Positions 33,885 through 46,759 of a stretch of 64,000 bases of DNA are shown in pieces; the first letter of the stretch is position 1; each line of letters opens with the position of its first letter. This DNA is from Rhinopithecus roxellana (lineage: Eukaryota > Chordata > Mammalia > Primates > Cercopithecidae): positions 137,801,808-137,865,807 of the forward strand of contig NC_044556.1 of assembly GCF_007565055.1 (NCBI RefSeq), given 5' to 3'. Under the pieces are notes generated by a model. That model was not told the DNA's origin and did no database searches. It saw nothing but the letters and a program-made list of their open reading frames with translations. The translations under genes and the position numbers were made by a program.

Positions 33885-36613
33885 TTTTGTAGGGAAATAA
33901 AGCGGAGAGAAAGCACAGGGTGAGGCTCTGAGTCATGACCGAGAAGCTGTGTAATAGACAACGACTCTTCTAAAATGCAAGTTCTACATTTAGGTGTACA
34001 TAGTGATTATGATCTTACTTTATCCACCTAGTTCCTCTTAGATTTATTGCATCTGTGTTGCTGTTTTGCATTGTATGACCAAATAATATGTTATTGCACA
34101 GCAACTAACACACTGAATTCAAATAAACTATTTTTGAAATACAATTTACAAATTCTGATTAACGTTTAAAAAGCTAGAAGTTTTAAGTCATAGTGTGTGT
34201 TTATAATATATCTGCAGAAATATTTTAAATACAAATTTAAAGAGATTGTTCACAAGAGGAAGACACAATTGGCAATAAAACTATAAGTAAGGATTAATTG
34301 CAAGTTTTACAAGCAAGCCAGTTGTCAGAATAACAAAGAATTCTTTAACGTGTTTTATCAGTTGGTTGATTTTGTTGGCAGGAAATCACTACTGAGGAAA
34401 TGTAATGAAGTGTCCTCAGATGTGAAATTCAGAAATAAGAGTGGGTTCTGCCCTGTAAACAGAATCAGTTGAATCATTAAAAACATTGCACTGATGGAGT
34501 CTAGACATATTGATAAGCTGTAAAAAAGTTTAATTTGAAAACGGTGTGTTATAAAAGTGAAGCCAGATCAACAACTCTTAAAAGGATGGTTTAAATTATA
34601 CTGGTTTTTCATGAGAGGAAAAATAAACCTTATGTCTTAAATTAAGTGAATCAAAACATTTAGATTTCATCAAAATTCAGTAAGTTTCTTTTGACTTTGA
34701 AACAATTACATTTAAGATTAATTTGCTTGGAATATATACAGATGATTGTTTCAGACCTTTTGCACACAAATGCCATATTTACATCTTATAAATAATAAAC
34801 TTTAGCAAATTTAACTCTGTGGCCATAAAAATAAGAAACTTCAAGTTTCTTTATTTTGTTGTCAGTCCCTTAAGGAAAGAGTGCTGTAAGCAGCTCCTTC
34901 TGGCTCCCAGAAGGGTTCAAGGATGTCCTGAAAACAGGGAAAGGGTTTAATAAAGTCACAAAATTGTACACTGGCCTCAGTGCAGGTGTGCTTTGCTCCT
35001 GGGAGCAGCACAGATGGAAAACAGCAGAATAAGCACACTGTATATACTTCTAGATTGAAATCTCCAGTGAACACATTGCCAAGGTGAATCTCAGGGTCAA
35101 CTTCTGTGGCCAATCTCAGAAGGATTTATTCTCTCCCTTCTGTATTACATTATTGTCTCTCTTAGCTGTCTTGTAACTAGTAAGTATTGTAAATGGTAAG
35201 TATTGCCCAAATCATGATAAAAATAAAATTTTGTAATTTATAATTATTCTATTTTTTGAAATTATTAGCAAGTGCCTATTAGATGCCAGGCATGGAAAAG
35301 TGTTCGGGCTTCCAGAAAGACACTGTCGTTCCCCCTGGACAGAAACATGGGGATGGCACACATTAAGTAAGAAGCTCCAAGTATGCAGTGAAAAGCAGAA
35401 GAGATCAGAAAACAATGGGAAAGAATCCCCCTCCTTGTATATACCAGAGCAGAGATTTCAACAGAAAAAAAAAAATAAACCCGGTATGACTAATCATAAT
35501 AATGTAAAAGTCCAAATTTGCTAAAAGACACTTTAACAAAGCAATTTACCCTTAGGTTATAAGAGAAAAGAGTATTAGGTCATAAAGAAACTGTACAAAT
35601 ATACAAGAGATATACAAGTATACAAGATAGATAAAATTTTATGTTTTAGTGAATATAATGCAGAGTTGTAATTTAAACTACATCTATCGTTTTAAGATCC
35701 AATTCAGGTTAATTTCACACTTTCTTGTTGAGTGCCTACCATGTTGCATAGACTGTACTTGGCACTGAAGAGAATAACGAATAATGAAGGAAGCACACAC
35801 ATGACTAGAGCACAACGATAAGATGCCCGGGAAAGTTGGGTGCTAAGATAAAGAAGAGATGATTTTGATGTCTGAGTGCTCAGAGATATTCTTCACAATT
35901 TCACTTATTTAAATTACATTAATTTATGAAAAACATAATGGTGCTTCCCCCTCCAAGACTAGTTATGTTGGTTTATAAAAGATAATTTACAAATCTCATT
36001 TACTTTTCTAAAAATGTTGTAAACTGTGCTATGTAACTCTATTTACTCAATGAAGAGATTAATTTTATAAGGTGAAACAATTGTCTTAATTTAAACAGTA
36101 TCTCAGATGAAAGCAGATCATGATTCACCCCCTCCCAAAGCATTAATCAATTGCCCAAATGACCTTAACTGGTTTACTACAACAACCAGCATGATTACAA
36201 AAAAAAGTTAATTCTGTTTTTAATTTTATTTTTTAACTAGATCTTATTTTATTAAAATTAGCTCTAGGCTTTTTTCCTACTAGTAAAGAATAAACTACAA
36301 ATCACATTTTCCATTTGGAATAGTTCTTATCCCTTAGGAAAAAATCAATACATCAAAATTAAATTTCAAAACTGCATTAACAGCATCTTTGAGGTCAGGT
36401 ATTCTAATAGGTTCTGAGTGGAAATTATAGAGTCACTATTTGTGGACAATATAATTATTTGTACTACCTTTTACTTTATAAAACACAACAAAAAAGAAGT
36501 TAAATCTGGTATAAGGATTCAGTTAAAAAATAAACATATATTTATATCATCTTAGTACCACTAAACTTAATGATTTCACATGAGCATTAGTTTTAAATCA
36601 TGGAATCTGCATT
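33885..36613. other. Unique AT-rich sequence with an old repeat piece
   Basis: No gene is recognised. 35715-35830 resembles the ancient repeat noted at 31905. The 84-codon minus-strand open frame at 34862-35113 is unexplained. ATACAAG-type units repeat near 35597-35625. Confidence 0.45.
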
Positions 36614-36629
36614 AAAATGTGAATATTTA

Positions 36630-36916
36630 GGCTGGGCGTGGTGGCTCACGCCTGTAATCCCAGCACTTTGGATGGCAAGGAGAGTGGATCACGTGAAGTC
36701 AGGAGTTCAAGACCAGCCTGGCCAACATGGTGAAACCCCCGTCTCTACAAAAAACACAAAAAATTAGCCAGGTGTGATGGTGGGCGCCTGTAATCCCAGC
36801 ACTCCAGAGGCTGAGGCAGGAGAATTGCTTGAACCCGGGAGGTGGAGGTTGCAGTGAGCCGAGATCATGCCATTGCATTCCACCTTGGGTAATAGAGCAA
36901 GACTCTGTCTAAAAAG
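36630..36916 (+). mobile_element. AluS-like (sense)
   Basis: A full Alu flanked by AAAATGTGAATATTTA at 36614-36629 and the near copy AAAAGTGGATATTTA at 36917-36931. Confidence 0.93.
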
Positions 36917-36934
36917 AAAAGTGGATATTTAAAA

Positions 36935-39746
36935 GTGTTAGCAAATTTATTTTAAAAAATATTAGATTTGAGCAATTAACCTCTCTAGCAGTACACTGAA
37001 TAATTAAAGATATCAAAGTATTATTTAATGGAATAGGAGATCTGTGAGAAATTTTAGAAATCAACGAGTCCAATCACATTTATATTAAAGGAAATGAGAA
37101 TTATGTTAAAGAACAAATACGATTCTTAATTTTGTCTCTTAGGAACTATTCTCATAAGATTTCATTTTTCCCCATACTGCATTTCCTTAACATTCTTAGG
37201 ATTTGGAGGTTAATCCATTGGGAAATTTCAATAGTTGTGATGCCTGTTAGTTGTATAAGGGCAGGAATTTATGTCTGAGGTATCCCTTGACACATACTTC
37301 TTTTTGTGGGCAAGGGAGTTGCAAAGCAGGTAAATGGTTTTGAAGAATGAGAACAGATAGTAGTGGACTCATTATCAGCAATAAAAAACTGTAATGCATC
37401 ATAATCTAAAAAGCTCATCATTGTTTTGACCAAGATAATTCTGAGAAGATTATGTGGCCTTTAGGAAATACTATTTTTCCTTACTATGATATGGCAGAGA
37501 CAGCTCATTGATTTCCTAATGCCTATTCCTCTTTCTTAAGCACAATATCTCCTACATTTAACAGTCACCTGGCTGCTTAACTAGAGATTACATTTGCTGA
37601 TGTATATACCATGCAGCTAGAAATGTTCATGTAATTAACTTTTGCTCAGTAGAATCTGAATGTGGAGGGATGTGTGCTGTTTGTCACAAAAGCTTAAAAG
37701 AAAGCAACTTGTGCTTCACCTCCTCTTTCTCTGTTCTCACTGACTAAACTGTGGACACAGTGAGAGCCAGCTGGTCCTGACTACGAAGAGACAGACCACA
37801 CTTTAAGTGGTGATGAAATGAAAAAAACACATGGAATTGGGGTTCCTGGATAACTTCATGGAGAAGAGCTCCAATATCCCCTGGTGGTTTATCCTCCCTA
37901 CCAGTTCAGACTTTGAAGTAAAAGTAGAATAAATTTTCAGTCTTATTTACATCACTATTTATTGTTTTCTGACAGACTTCCAATCTTGCGGAACCATATC
38001 CTACAAAATATACAAGAATAAACTGATACTCTGTATATGTCCTTGTGAAAGAGAAGTATGTGCGTGTGTACGTGTGTATTATCAAAGGTTTCACTACATA
38101 ATTAATTATTGCAATAAAATAAGAACCTGTACATGAAAAAAACCTATAGGACAACAGAGGAAATCTTTACCTCATTATGTGGCAGGGAGTGAAGAATATC
38201 TTCACAAAATAGATTTCAGGATTGCCCTTTCTTGCCTGTTTCCTGTATTACAACTTGCCTCCAATTTTCCTGGATTCTTTGCAGTAGACCTTGAGTTTCA
38301 AAATGCTATGAAATACTCATCTTTTGGTCATTGACACTTCACTTAATATATGACAAATGAAGAACACCAGCCTTCAGTTCCTTTGGTGTATTGGAATTTA
38401 CTTAGTTTGGGCTCAGAGGCTGGAACTTATTTGAAGTGGCCAAGTGCTTTCTTGCTATAATCTGTTCTGTATTGATCTTCCTTCATTCATGCTTTTCATT
38501 TTGGAGAGTACTAGATCTAGAAGGTAAGTGCTTACGCTGTCTCTAATGGTGTCTGTAAAATTGAACACTGATGACACTATTCTTAAAAGTCAATACATTT
38601 TCTTTTTTTTAATCTTTTAATTTTAATTTTATGCCCTCTCCCATCATTTGTGTATGGCCTTTCTAGTATTTAAAATCATTAGAGGGTTCACACTGTGTTT
38701 CTTTTTTAATCTCTAAAAGCAAAGAAGTACAGTCAAAGTTAAGGTTTTATTAAAGCTATTGCATAAGCCTGAATGTATCATTGTATTTATTCTAATTTGT
38801 ATAATACTTTATAATTTTAAACTTCCTATTCAGCGACTATTATTTTCAAATGCTTTAGATACTCATATTTTTCAGTTTGACTTTTGTGCAAAATCTCACA
38901 CTCTAATCTCTATTTTCCTCTGTTTTGTCATTTCTTTGTTTTAAATGTTCACAAATGTTTCTGTTTGCGCAAACCCAACACTGATGATCTGTGTGAACCT
39001 GTTTGGGTTACTTTCCTCTTTCAATATTAGTTTTTCTCAACTATGAGACTATGATATTAATAGATACTCTCATGGTATAGTAGGACTAACAGAGATAGTG
39101 TCCACACAGAACCTATCTAACTCAATGTAAGAGAGTAACATATTATCATTACCATTATTTAATTTTAAAGTATGGCATATGGAGAACCTAAAATTTTAAT
39201 TTGAGTATCAAAATATGCAGCACAGTCTGTAACATGGTGAAAGAATGACATATTTTCTCCATAACATCTCAACATAACCAGTATTTCTTAAAACAGTGAC
39301 AATTCTTTGCAACTTCAAATGTCTAAATATTAAAGACCTTAATATTGTATGTCATCTAAATGACTTAACTTCAGGTTTATGCTGCAAGTTTTAGAGGATA
39401 TAATGTCTGAGATACATCAGGATTTGTCTGGCCATCTTGTCTGTACCTCTTTCCTAGTGTTAGTAGGCCTTTTACATTTGTTTACACACTTCCTGGGACT
39501 CTCGCAGGCACTCAGCAGCAAATTTTACTGTAGAAGCATCTGAATTTGAAAAACACACTTTCACTATACATACAAATATGTGTATATGCATAAATAAACA
39601 ATGTATTTAGTTAGAGTTAAATAGTGAAGTTAGAATACAGCCATAAGTTTCACATTACATAGGTAAAATTAGATAATTATTGGTTGTCTTGTTCTTTTGA
39701 ATGTTTGTCTTTAAAAGGAAATACATTTATTTTACTTAAGAGGGAT
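36935..39746. other. Unique AT-rich sequence
   Basis: No gene is recognised across 2.8 kb. One consensus-like donor, AGAAG|GTAAGTG, sits near 38522 with no defined exon. Confidence 0.45.
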
Positions 39747-39963
39747 TTTTTTTTTTCTTTTAGACAGATTCTTGCTCTTTTGCCCAGGCTGGAGTGCAGT
39801 GGTGCCATCTTGGCTCACTGGAACCTCTACCTCCTAAGTTCAAGTGATCCTCTCACCTCAGCCTCCTGAGCAGCTGGAACTACAGGCATGCCAGTACACT
39901 CAGCTAATTTTTGTATTTTTTGTAGAGATGGGGTCTCATTCAGTTGCTCAGGCTGGTCATGAA
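39747..39963 (-). mobile_element. Alu (antisense, 5'-truncated)
   Basis: A T-rich tail and most of an antisense Alu break off after CAGGCTGGTCATGAAC, losing about 80 bp of the Alu 5' end. Confidence 0.9.
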
Positions 39964-40479
39964 CAAGAGATAATTTACATTAAAGAAATTATTGTATTGA
40001 GTTGGGACATCTGTTGTCATTTGTGATCATTGCATGCATTAGCTAGCCACCAAGTAGAGAATATGTATATTCTCTTCTGAATGCATCATTGCCTTTATTT
40101 TACCTACCATGAGTTTGACTATGAAAGTAAACCTGTTATGTGACCTTGAGCAGTTGATAGCTATCTCACAGGGTTTTGGAAAGATTAAATTAGATACAAC
40201 CAAGAAACTTGTGAAAACAACCTTTATCACACCAAACACATTTTAATTCCTTTTCTTTACTTTCAGTTTTTGTCACCAAATAATAATAATAGTTTTTTAA
40301 GACTTATTTTTCTGAAACTTCATGTAAACCAATGAACTGAGTTGATAAGGGAAATGGCTATTATTAACATTAGTAGTATAATTCTCTCTACATTACTAAT
40401 TTTAATAATTATAACTAATCCTTATTGAAACTTTTTTATGATCCAGTCATGGTACATGCGTCATCTCAGAATAATATTA
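39964..40479. other. Unique sequence
   Basis: Nothing is recognised. Confidence 0.5.
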
Positions 40480-40635
40480 TTACGGAGCATCTATTATTAT
40501 ACTGATTTTACAAATGAGGAAACTAAAGCTTGTAGACACTAAGGAATGTGCCCAAGATTTGCATAGCTAATAAGGTATTCTGTCTATGTAAATCTAGAGA
40601 CCATATCATTAAACTTATAATGCATTGTTTTCTAT
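40480..40635 (-). mobile_element. MIR (antisense)
   Basis: ACTGATTTTACAAATGAGGA, AACTAAAGC, TGTGCCCAAGATTTGCATAG and CTAATAAGG follow the reversed MIR order closely. Confidence 0.75.
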
Positions 40636-41163
40636 AGTGCTTATCCACTAAGCAATTTTAAAAATCTGTACTTTACCGAAATATTTGATCAAAGATGGGG
40701 AAAATCTCAAGTCACTGGATAATAGCAGAGCTTGCAGTTTATTTTGCTGTGAGGCAACAACAAGTATTTGTTGATCTTTTCTTCCACCTCTGAACACAAG
40801 CAAGTTAAGTTTCTAGAAAAGACTATGACAAATAACTAAATGTGGTCTGGATCAATAAAGCAGCTGCTATAAAACAGCCTTGGGCTCTGAAATTTCTACT
40901 AAACTATCAACATAGAATGTCAGAGTGTTCTTTGAAGGATGAAAGTCAGACTGATATCTGGAAAGTAATTTTCTTTTTGTATATCAGTGACTGAATTTGG
41001 GTTGGTTTCTAAATTGTTTAATAAGACAACACAATGTGATTACTCATATCTCCTGCAAACAAAGCGATGATGATTCACAGAATTGTGAACATGGCTTAAG
41101 AAAGAAAAACATCGTAGTTAAGTAACAATTACATATTTACACACTATAGAAATTTCTCATATA
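40636..41163. other. Unique sequence
   Basis: Nothing is recognised. Confidence 0.5.
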
Positions 41164-41180
41164 GGATTAGTTGTATTTCT

Positions 41181-41495
41181 GTGTTTTTTGTTGTTGTTGT
41201 TTGTTTGTTTTTTTAACAGAGTCTTTCTCTGTTGCCCATGCTAGAATGCAGTGGTGTGATCTCAGCTTACTGCAACCTCTGCCTCCCTGGTTCAAGTGAT
41301 CCTCCTGCTTCAGCCTCCCAAGTAGCTGGGATTACAGGTGTGCACCAAAAATACCAGCTAGTTTTTGTGTTTTTAGTAGAGATGAGGTTTCGCCATGTTT
41401 CCCAGGTTGGTCTTGAACTCCTCCCCTCAAGTGATCCACCTACCTCAGCCTCCCAAAGTAGTGGTATTACAGGCATGAGCCACTGCACCTGGCCA
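41181..41495 (-). mobile_element. Alu (antisense)
   Basis: A full antisense Alu with a TTGTTGTTG/TTTGTTTG tail. GGATTAGTTGTATTTC at about 41164-41179 and GGGTTAGTTGTACTTC at about 41497-41512 are the target duplication with two mismatches. Confidence 0.93.
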
Positions 41496-41512
41496 GGGTT
41501 AGTTGTACTTCA

Positions 41513-42828
41513 TCTTTTAATTTTTGTATTCTATACATACTTTTAGAAACTATATTAAAATATGAAGAGAATATTATGGTTGTTAAAAATACCTGAATAT
41601 AGTATTCTATATAGTATCTCTCCTTATAGTATTTTAGAAGATATAAAGAACTGAAACAATGTAACAAAGAAGTTTATTTTCTCACTAGAGGGGAACATGT
41701 AATGGTTGAGAAGCATGAGCTGAATTCGTGATACTGCTGGATCCCTGTGCTTTGTGATAGTAACAAATCATTTGACTGCCAGATTCCTCTTACATCAAGG
41801 GTTTGCCTAGATATTTCTTAGTATCTTCTCAAGCTCTAAATTTTCTGAGACTTTTTCTGGCAATGTTTTAATTTTAGTCCAATTGGAACAGCAAAAGGAA
41901 CATTTTGTAAGTGGGTCTTTCCCTAAATAAACTTTAAAAATTATTTAAGTTACCTTTCATAAAGAAAACAGGACCCTGGACCAAAATCACATATGTTGCT
42001 GCTACCATAACTGCCAATGCCCAGGGAAATGGTAAGAAAAGAGGCATTGAAGGCAACTATTATCATCTTCCAGAGCATAGAGTTTACCACTTCACATTGA
42101 AAATTTGCTCTCACAACCTTTCCATCTCATTTCTTATTTGTGATATTATCAATCTGAGAGCTTTCATTAATGAGGATATTAGCTGATTTTTTTACTCTTA
42201 GGTAAAATGACTTTAATAATTCACTTCTATCTTATATACTGTACTTATATAATGTACTTCTGTTGATTCCTGAAGTGATGATAATGAAAATAATTTAGAA
42301 AAACGTAACTAGATAATGAATTAAGGGCAATAAATTAAAAAGCACAAAGAGTATATTTGCTTCTATCGCACTTATAATATGTATATTGGAAAAAATTATC
42401 AACAAAAAATTATCCACATAGACCCTGAAAAAATATGATGGGAAAATTCACATATCATTCCTTATTATTGTGCCCAGTTTATAATTTCTAAGTGCTATCC
42501 CCACAAAGGGAACAACGGCTTCTTTGATGAATGGCTAATTCTATATTGGGGTAGAAATTGTATGAGCTTTTGTCAAATGAACAGAGGGACCAACTTGAAA
42601 GGGCTCATATCTACCAAAGATGTGACTGAGCAACAAAAATAATAATAAATACCAATGACAAGAACATATTGAATATATAAACCTCCATAGGTTCATGATG
42701 ATTCTCAGATAAATAGAAAACCAAATGACAAGCAAATAACTCATTGGAAACTATTGAAAATAACTGCAACTTATTCCACTCTTTTCATACTAACTGTATT
42801 TCAGGGTAAACAAATAGTTACAGTTGAC
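41513..42828. other. Unique AT-rich sequence
   Basis: No gene or named repeat is recognised. Confidence 0.5.
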
Positions 42829-42846
42829 AAGAAAAGTTATTTTCTT

Positions 42847-43122
42847 CTTTAAGATAGGGTCTTACCCCGTCACCCAGGCTGGAGTGCAGTGGTGTGATCA
42901 CAGCTCATTGCAGCCTCAAACTTCCGGGTTCAGCCTCAGCCTCCCAAGTAGCTGGTGTACACCATCATGCTCAGCTAATTTTTTTTTTTTTTTTTTTTTT
43001 TTTGTAGAGGTGGGGTTTCACCATGTTGCCCAGGCTGGTCTCAAACTGCTGGGCTCAAGTGATCCACCCACCTTGTCCTCCCAAAATGTTGGGATTATGG
43101 GTGTGAGCCACTGCATCTGGCC
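42847..43122 (-). mobile_element. Alu (antisense, AluJ/S-like)
   Basis: The Alu lies between AAGAAAAGTTATTTTCTT (42829-42846) and AAGAAAAGTTAATTTCTT (43123-43140), an 18-bp target duplication with one mismatch. Its linker is expanded to more than 20 Ts. Confidence 0.94.
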
Positions 43123-43140
43123 AAGAAAAGTTAATTTCTT

Positions 43141-43910
43141 TACAGATGAACTTCAGCTAAATTGTTAAAGGAATAGTAAAACTAGTAAATAACTACTTGC
43201 CATGTCCAACTAATTTAACTACTTAATTACTATGCCTACTTTTAGGATATCTAAGTTTTTCATAATGAACTAAATTGGTAGTGTGTAGAGTTGAGTTAGG
43301 AGAAAGTAAATGTATGACCACTTGTAATAATCACCTGCCAGCTCAGATCTGTGCATCCTTAATCTTATGCTTCTTTAAAATATGGAATAGAGTTCTCAAT
43401 GTAAAAATATGTGTCAAAAGTAGTGGGTGCAATTAACTATATACAACTAGAGGTCTGAAGATATTGCCATCACTGAATTTTATGCCTGTTTTAGACTATT
43501 AAAGCATAAAATTTCAAAATTAAAGAAATCTTTCTGGAGCACACAATTTCCCCTATAATAAGGTATTTTTCTAAGCTCCCATAACTCTTAGGATTATGAG
43601 CTCTTTCTAGATATAAAACTTCTTCCAGAATTCCCTATGATCCCCCATAAGGGTTCTAAATGTAAATTGAACAAAATTTAAAGAGAAATAAGATTTTCAG
43701 AATGATAGTTGAAATTGATGGATGGAAAAATGGGACTTGGGCCACAAAGAAAATTGTTTTCCTAGGAAACAGATGGTTCTTGAACTGGATCTTAGTATTC
43801 TGAGTCTGTATAAATGAAAGTCAGCATGCTGGATTAGCAATATCTATTTATGACAATGATCACTTAAACCTTGGAAGATAATTGGTCTAAATACTATATG
43901 TGTATAACAA
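43141..43910. other. Unique AT-rich sequence
   Basis: No gene or named repeat is seen. Confidence 0.5.
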
Positions 43911-43933
43911 ATAACAATTGTTACAATTGTTAT
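43911..43933. repeat. Perfect palindrome, 11-bp arms
   Basis: ATAACAATTGT and ACAATTGTTAT are exact reverse complements around a single central T. Confidence 0.95.
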
Positions 43934-44017
43934 ATTATTGTACATTCAACAGCTAAGTGATTGGCTTATATTAATTTGACTGTGCCCCTTTTATAATTCA
44001 TCCACATTCTACTATAC

Positions 44018-44048
44018 AATGTCAATACTGTTCATGAGTATTGACATT
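44018..44048. repeat. Perfect inverted repeat, 12-bp arms
   Basis: AATGTCAATACT (44018-44029) and AGTATTGACATT (44037-44048) are exact reverse complements with a 7-base loop GTTCATG. It lies 85 bp from the palindrome to its left. Confidence 0.95.
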
Positions 44049-44820
44049 TAAATTTTCTCATGCTTGCATTGAAGAGTTTGTTTTGTTATCTCTCGGGATG
44101 TTGCAGTATCATTTCTCTATGTTACCTCTGCTAACTGCACCCTACTACAGTAAGATGCTTTCCTTAGCTACAGTTTTACTGCAAGATTAAAGGGAATGTC
44201 CTAGTAGTGGATACATTATTTACTGTGAACAAATCAAATTCTTTCTTAGTAGTGAGTGAGGTATAAACGATAATTCTATCAATCAACTATATTGATGCTG
44301 AATTAACTTGAGTTGACATGAACAATGATTCTGATTTAGAAATGAATTTAGTTAAGCACCACTTTATTCTAGATTTACCAGTGACTGTTTTTAATGAGAC
44401 AAATGTTTGATGGGTTGCTAATTTGATGTTGAAGATTAATTGGCTACCCTGTGAAAGACTAATATATATGTAAAAAGAAAATAAGAAGTTAATTGTGAAA
44501 GCAAAGAATCCACCATTTTAGCAGGAATAAATCTATCGTAGCAATCACCCAGATTAATATTAATTGTAATAAATGCAAAAAAGAAAGCTTCTATCCATTT
44601 TTTCCACCCATTCTTTTATTCAAGTGATATCATGGGTTTAGAAAGAGAAAACTATTTCTGTGAGGAAACTGTTTACCTATGTTAGGCAAATTAACTCTTC
44701 CAGGGCAGAGCACTGGCATATAATTCAGCAAATGGTGTCTTTGTGTGTGTGAAATGCTAGCCCATATTCTTTAAATGCTCACTCATCTCCGTAGTATTAA
44801 ATATGTGTTAATTAGGTCTC
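44049..44820. other. Unique AT-rich sequence
   Basis: No gene or repeat is recognised. Confidence 0.5.
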
Positions 44821-44831
44821 TCTTTTCTTTT

Positions 44832-45255
44832 CTTTTTTTTTTTTTTTTTATTATACTTTAAGTTCTAGGGTACATGTGCATAACGTGCAGGTTTGTTACA
44901 TATGTATACTTATGCCATGTTGGTGTGCTGCACCCATCAACTCGTCAGCACCCATCAATTCATCATTTATATCATGTATAACTCCCCAATGCAATCCCTC
45001 CCTCCTCCCCCCTCCCCCCTCCCCATGATAGACCCCAGTGTGTGATGTTCCCCTTCCCGAGTCCAAGTGATCTCATTGTTCAGTTCCCACCTATGAGTGA
45101 GAACATGCGGTGTTTGGTTTTCTGTTCTTGTGATAGTTTGCTAAGAATGATGGTTTCCAGCTGCATCCATGTCCCTACAAAGGACGCAAACTCATCCTTT
45201 TTTATGGCTGCATAGTATTCCATGGTGTATATGTGCCACATTTTCTTAATCCAGT
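44832..45255 (-). mobile_element. L1PA 3' end (antisense, strongly 5'-truncated)
   Basis: A T run at 44832-44849, then ATTATACTTTAAGTTCTAGG and the reversed L1PA 3' UTR with its CCTCCCCCCTCCCCCCTCC tract (G-rich on the L1 strand), reaching only the end of ORF2. The T/C-rich duplication TCTTTTCTTTT flanks it at about 44821 and 45255. Confidence 0.95.
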
Positions 45256-45307
45256 CTTTTCTTTTTTCTCTTAGCTGAAGCTCAGTTTTTAAAAATAATC
45301 CTCAAGT

Positions 45308-46100
45308 GGCCAGGCACGGTGGCTCACGCCTATAATCTCACCACTTTGGGAGGCTGAGGCAGGTGGACCACAAGATCAGGAGATTGAGACCATCCTGACT
45401 AACACAGTGAAACCCCGTCTCTACTAAAAATACATTTTTTTTTTTGGTAAATTAATAAACAAACGCGTGGTGGTGCATATCTGTAATCCCAACTACTTGG
45501 AAGGCTGAGGCAGGAGAATCACTTGAACCTGGGAGACGGAGGTTGCGGTGAGCTGAAATCATGCCACCGTACTGCAGCCTGGGTGACAAGAGTGAAACTC
45601 TGTCTCAAACAAACAAACAAACAAACAAAAAATAGGCAAAGTCCCGTATTAAGAGGACATATCTAATTTCTATGATTATTTTTATTGATTCAACAAAAGA
45701 CAAAATGGATGAAGAAAAAAGACTATTTAGAAGGTCAGTGAAAATTTGGAGGGGGTCAACACTATGTGAAGATGAATGAACTTGCCAAGAGGAGACAGAT
45801 GCAACTAGAATAGTTACTGCATGTCTGAATCTGCTAAACCATGAAGCTGCATCGCCTGCATCTTCCATTCCTTCTATCAAGGATCAAGACTGTATTGATC
45901 AGGGTTCTTTAAAGGGTCAGAACTAGTAGGATACATGTAAAGATGAAGGGGATTTCATTAGGAGAACTGACTCACATGATCACAAAGTAGAGTCCCACAA
46001 TAGGCCCTCTGCACGCTGAGGAGCAAGGAAGCCAGTCCAGGTCCCAAAACTTCACAAGCAAGGAAGCCGAAAGTTCAGCCTTCAGTCTCTACTAAAAGTA

Positions 46101-46133
<33 letters not shown>

Positions 46134-46305
46134 GCCAGTTGTGGTGGTGGGCACCTGTAGTCCCAGCTACTCGGGAGGCTAAGGCAGGAGAATGGGGTGG
46201 ACCTGGGAGGAGGAGCTTGCAGTAAGCCGAGATTGTGCCACTGCACTCCAGCCTGGGCAGCAGAGAAAGACTCCGTCTCAAAAAAAGAAATAAAATTAAA
46301 AAAAA
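45308..46305 (+). mobile_element. Alu split by a 651-bp insertion
   Basis: The left part (45308-45433) and right part (46085-46305) together make one Alu. They share a single target duplication, AATCCTCAAGT at 45297-45307 and AATCCTGAAGT at 46306-46316. GTCTCTACTAAAAATAC at 45417-45433 is repeated (one mismatch) at 46085-46101 at the far side of the inserted block. The linker carries a 30-A run at 46102-46131. Confidence 0.9.
45434..46084 (-). mobile_element. Inserted copy of the 55384-55999 locus
   Basis: From 45466 to 46085 this matches 55384-55999 at about 94% by hand count: the right half of an Alu, its AATAGGCAAAGT target site, 260 bp of unique flank and about 200 bp of LTR. It is bordered by a 17-bp direct repeat in the host Alu. 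Its left border has 11 Ts (45435-45445) and 20 bases of unknown origin. Read on the minus strand this is a sequence ending in an A tail, as in a retrocopy. Confidence 0.8.
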
Positions 46306-46316
46306 AATCCTGAAGT

Positions 46317-46754
46317 AATTATGTTTGTTTTAGTAATAATTAGAAATTAATTGCCCCAAAATATCCATATTGCATTTCTTAACATTCAAATATTAGCAAA
46401 AGTATTTTTAAAAATTTTAAAACTTAAATAAAAAGTGAAAAGCTGAAGTTGTATTTTTGTTTTAATAGAAGTAAAACCAATTCTACAAATTAAAAATAAA
46501 TGTATCCTGACTCGGGTATTATGAATCTGATATTGGCAATGTTTCTACCAAGAAGCATATTTAAAGACAGGATTGATATACAAGTTTTTTTTTAAGGATC
46601 TGAACTGATATATTTTAAATTGATAATAATATAATATAAGACCTCTCCTTGTGTTAGGTCCTTTAAAAAACAACAGCCCTTTACTGATTATACGATTAAA
46701 CCATTTCCTAGTCCTTCATTTCTTTTAGGATCAAAAATTTTTAACATTTCTTAC
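46317..46754. other. Unique AT-rich sequence
   Basis: Nothing is recognised. Confidence 0.5.
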
Positions 46755-46759
46755 TAGGT

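Noticed and set aside
34862..35113. 84-codon minus-strand frame with a start codon
   Set aside because: Composition is not absurd, but there is no domain, splice context or promoter; one such frame is expected by chance in 64 kb.
38518..38526. Consensus splice donor AAG|GTAAGT
   Set aside because: No convincing acceptor or open exon upstream; isolated donors are common.
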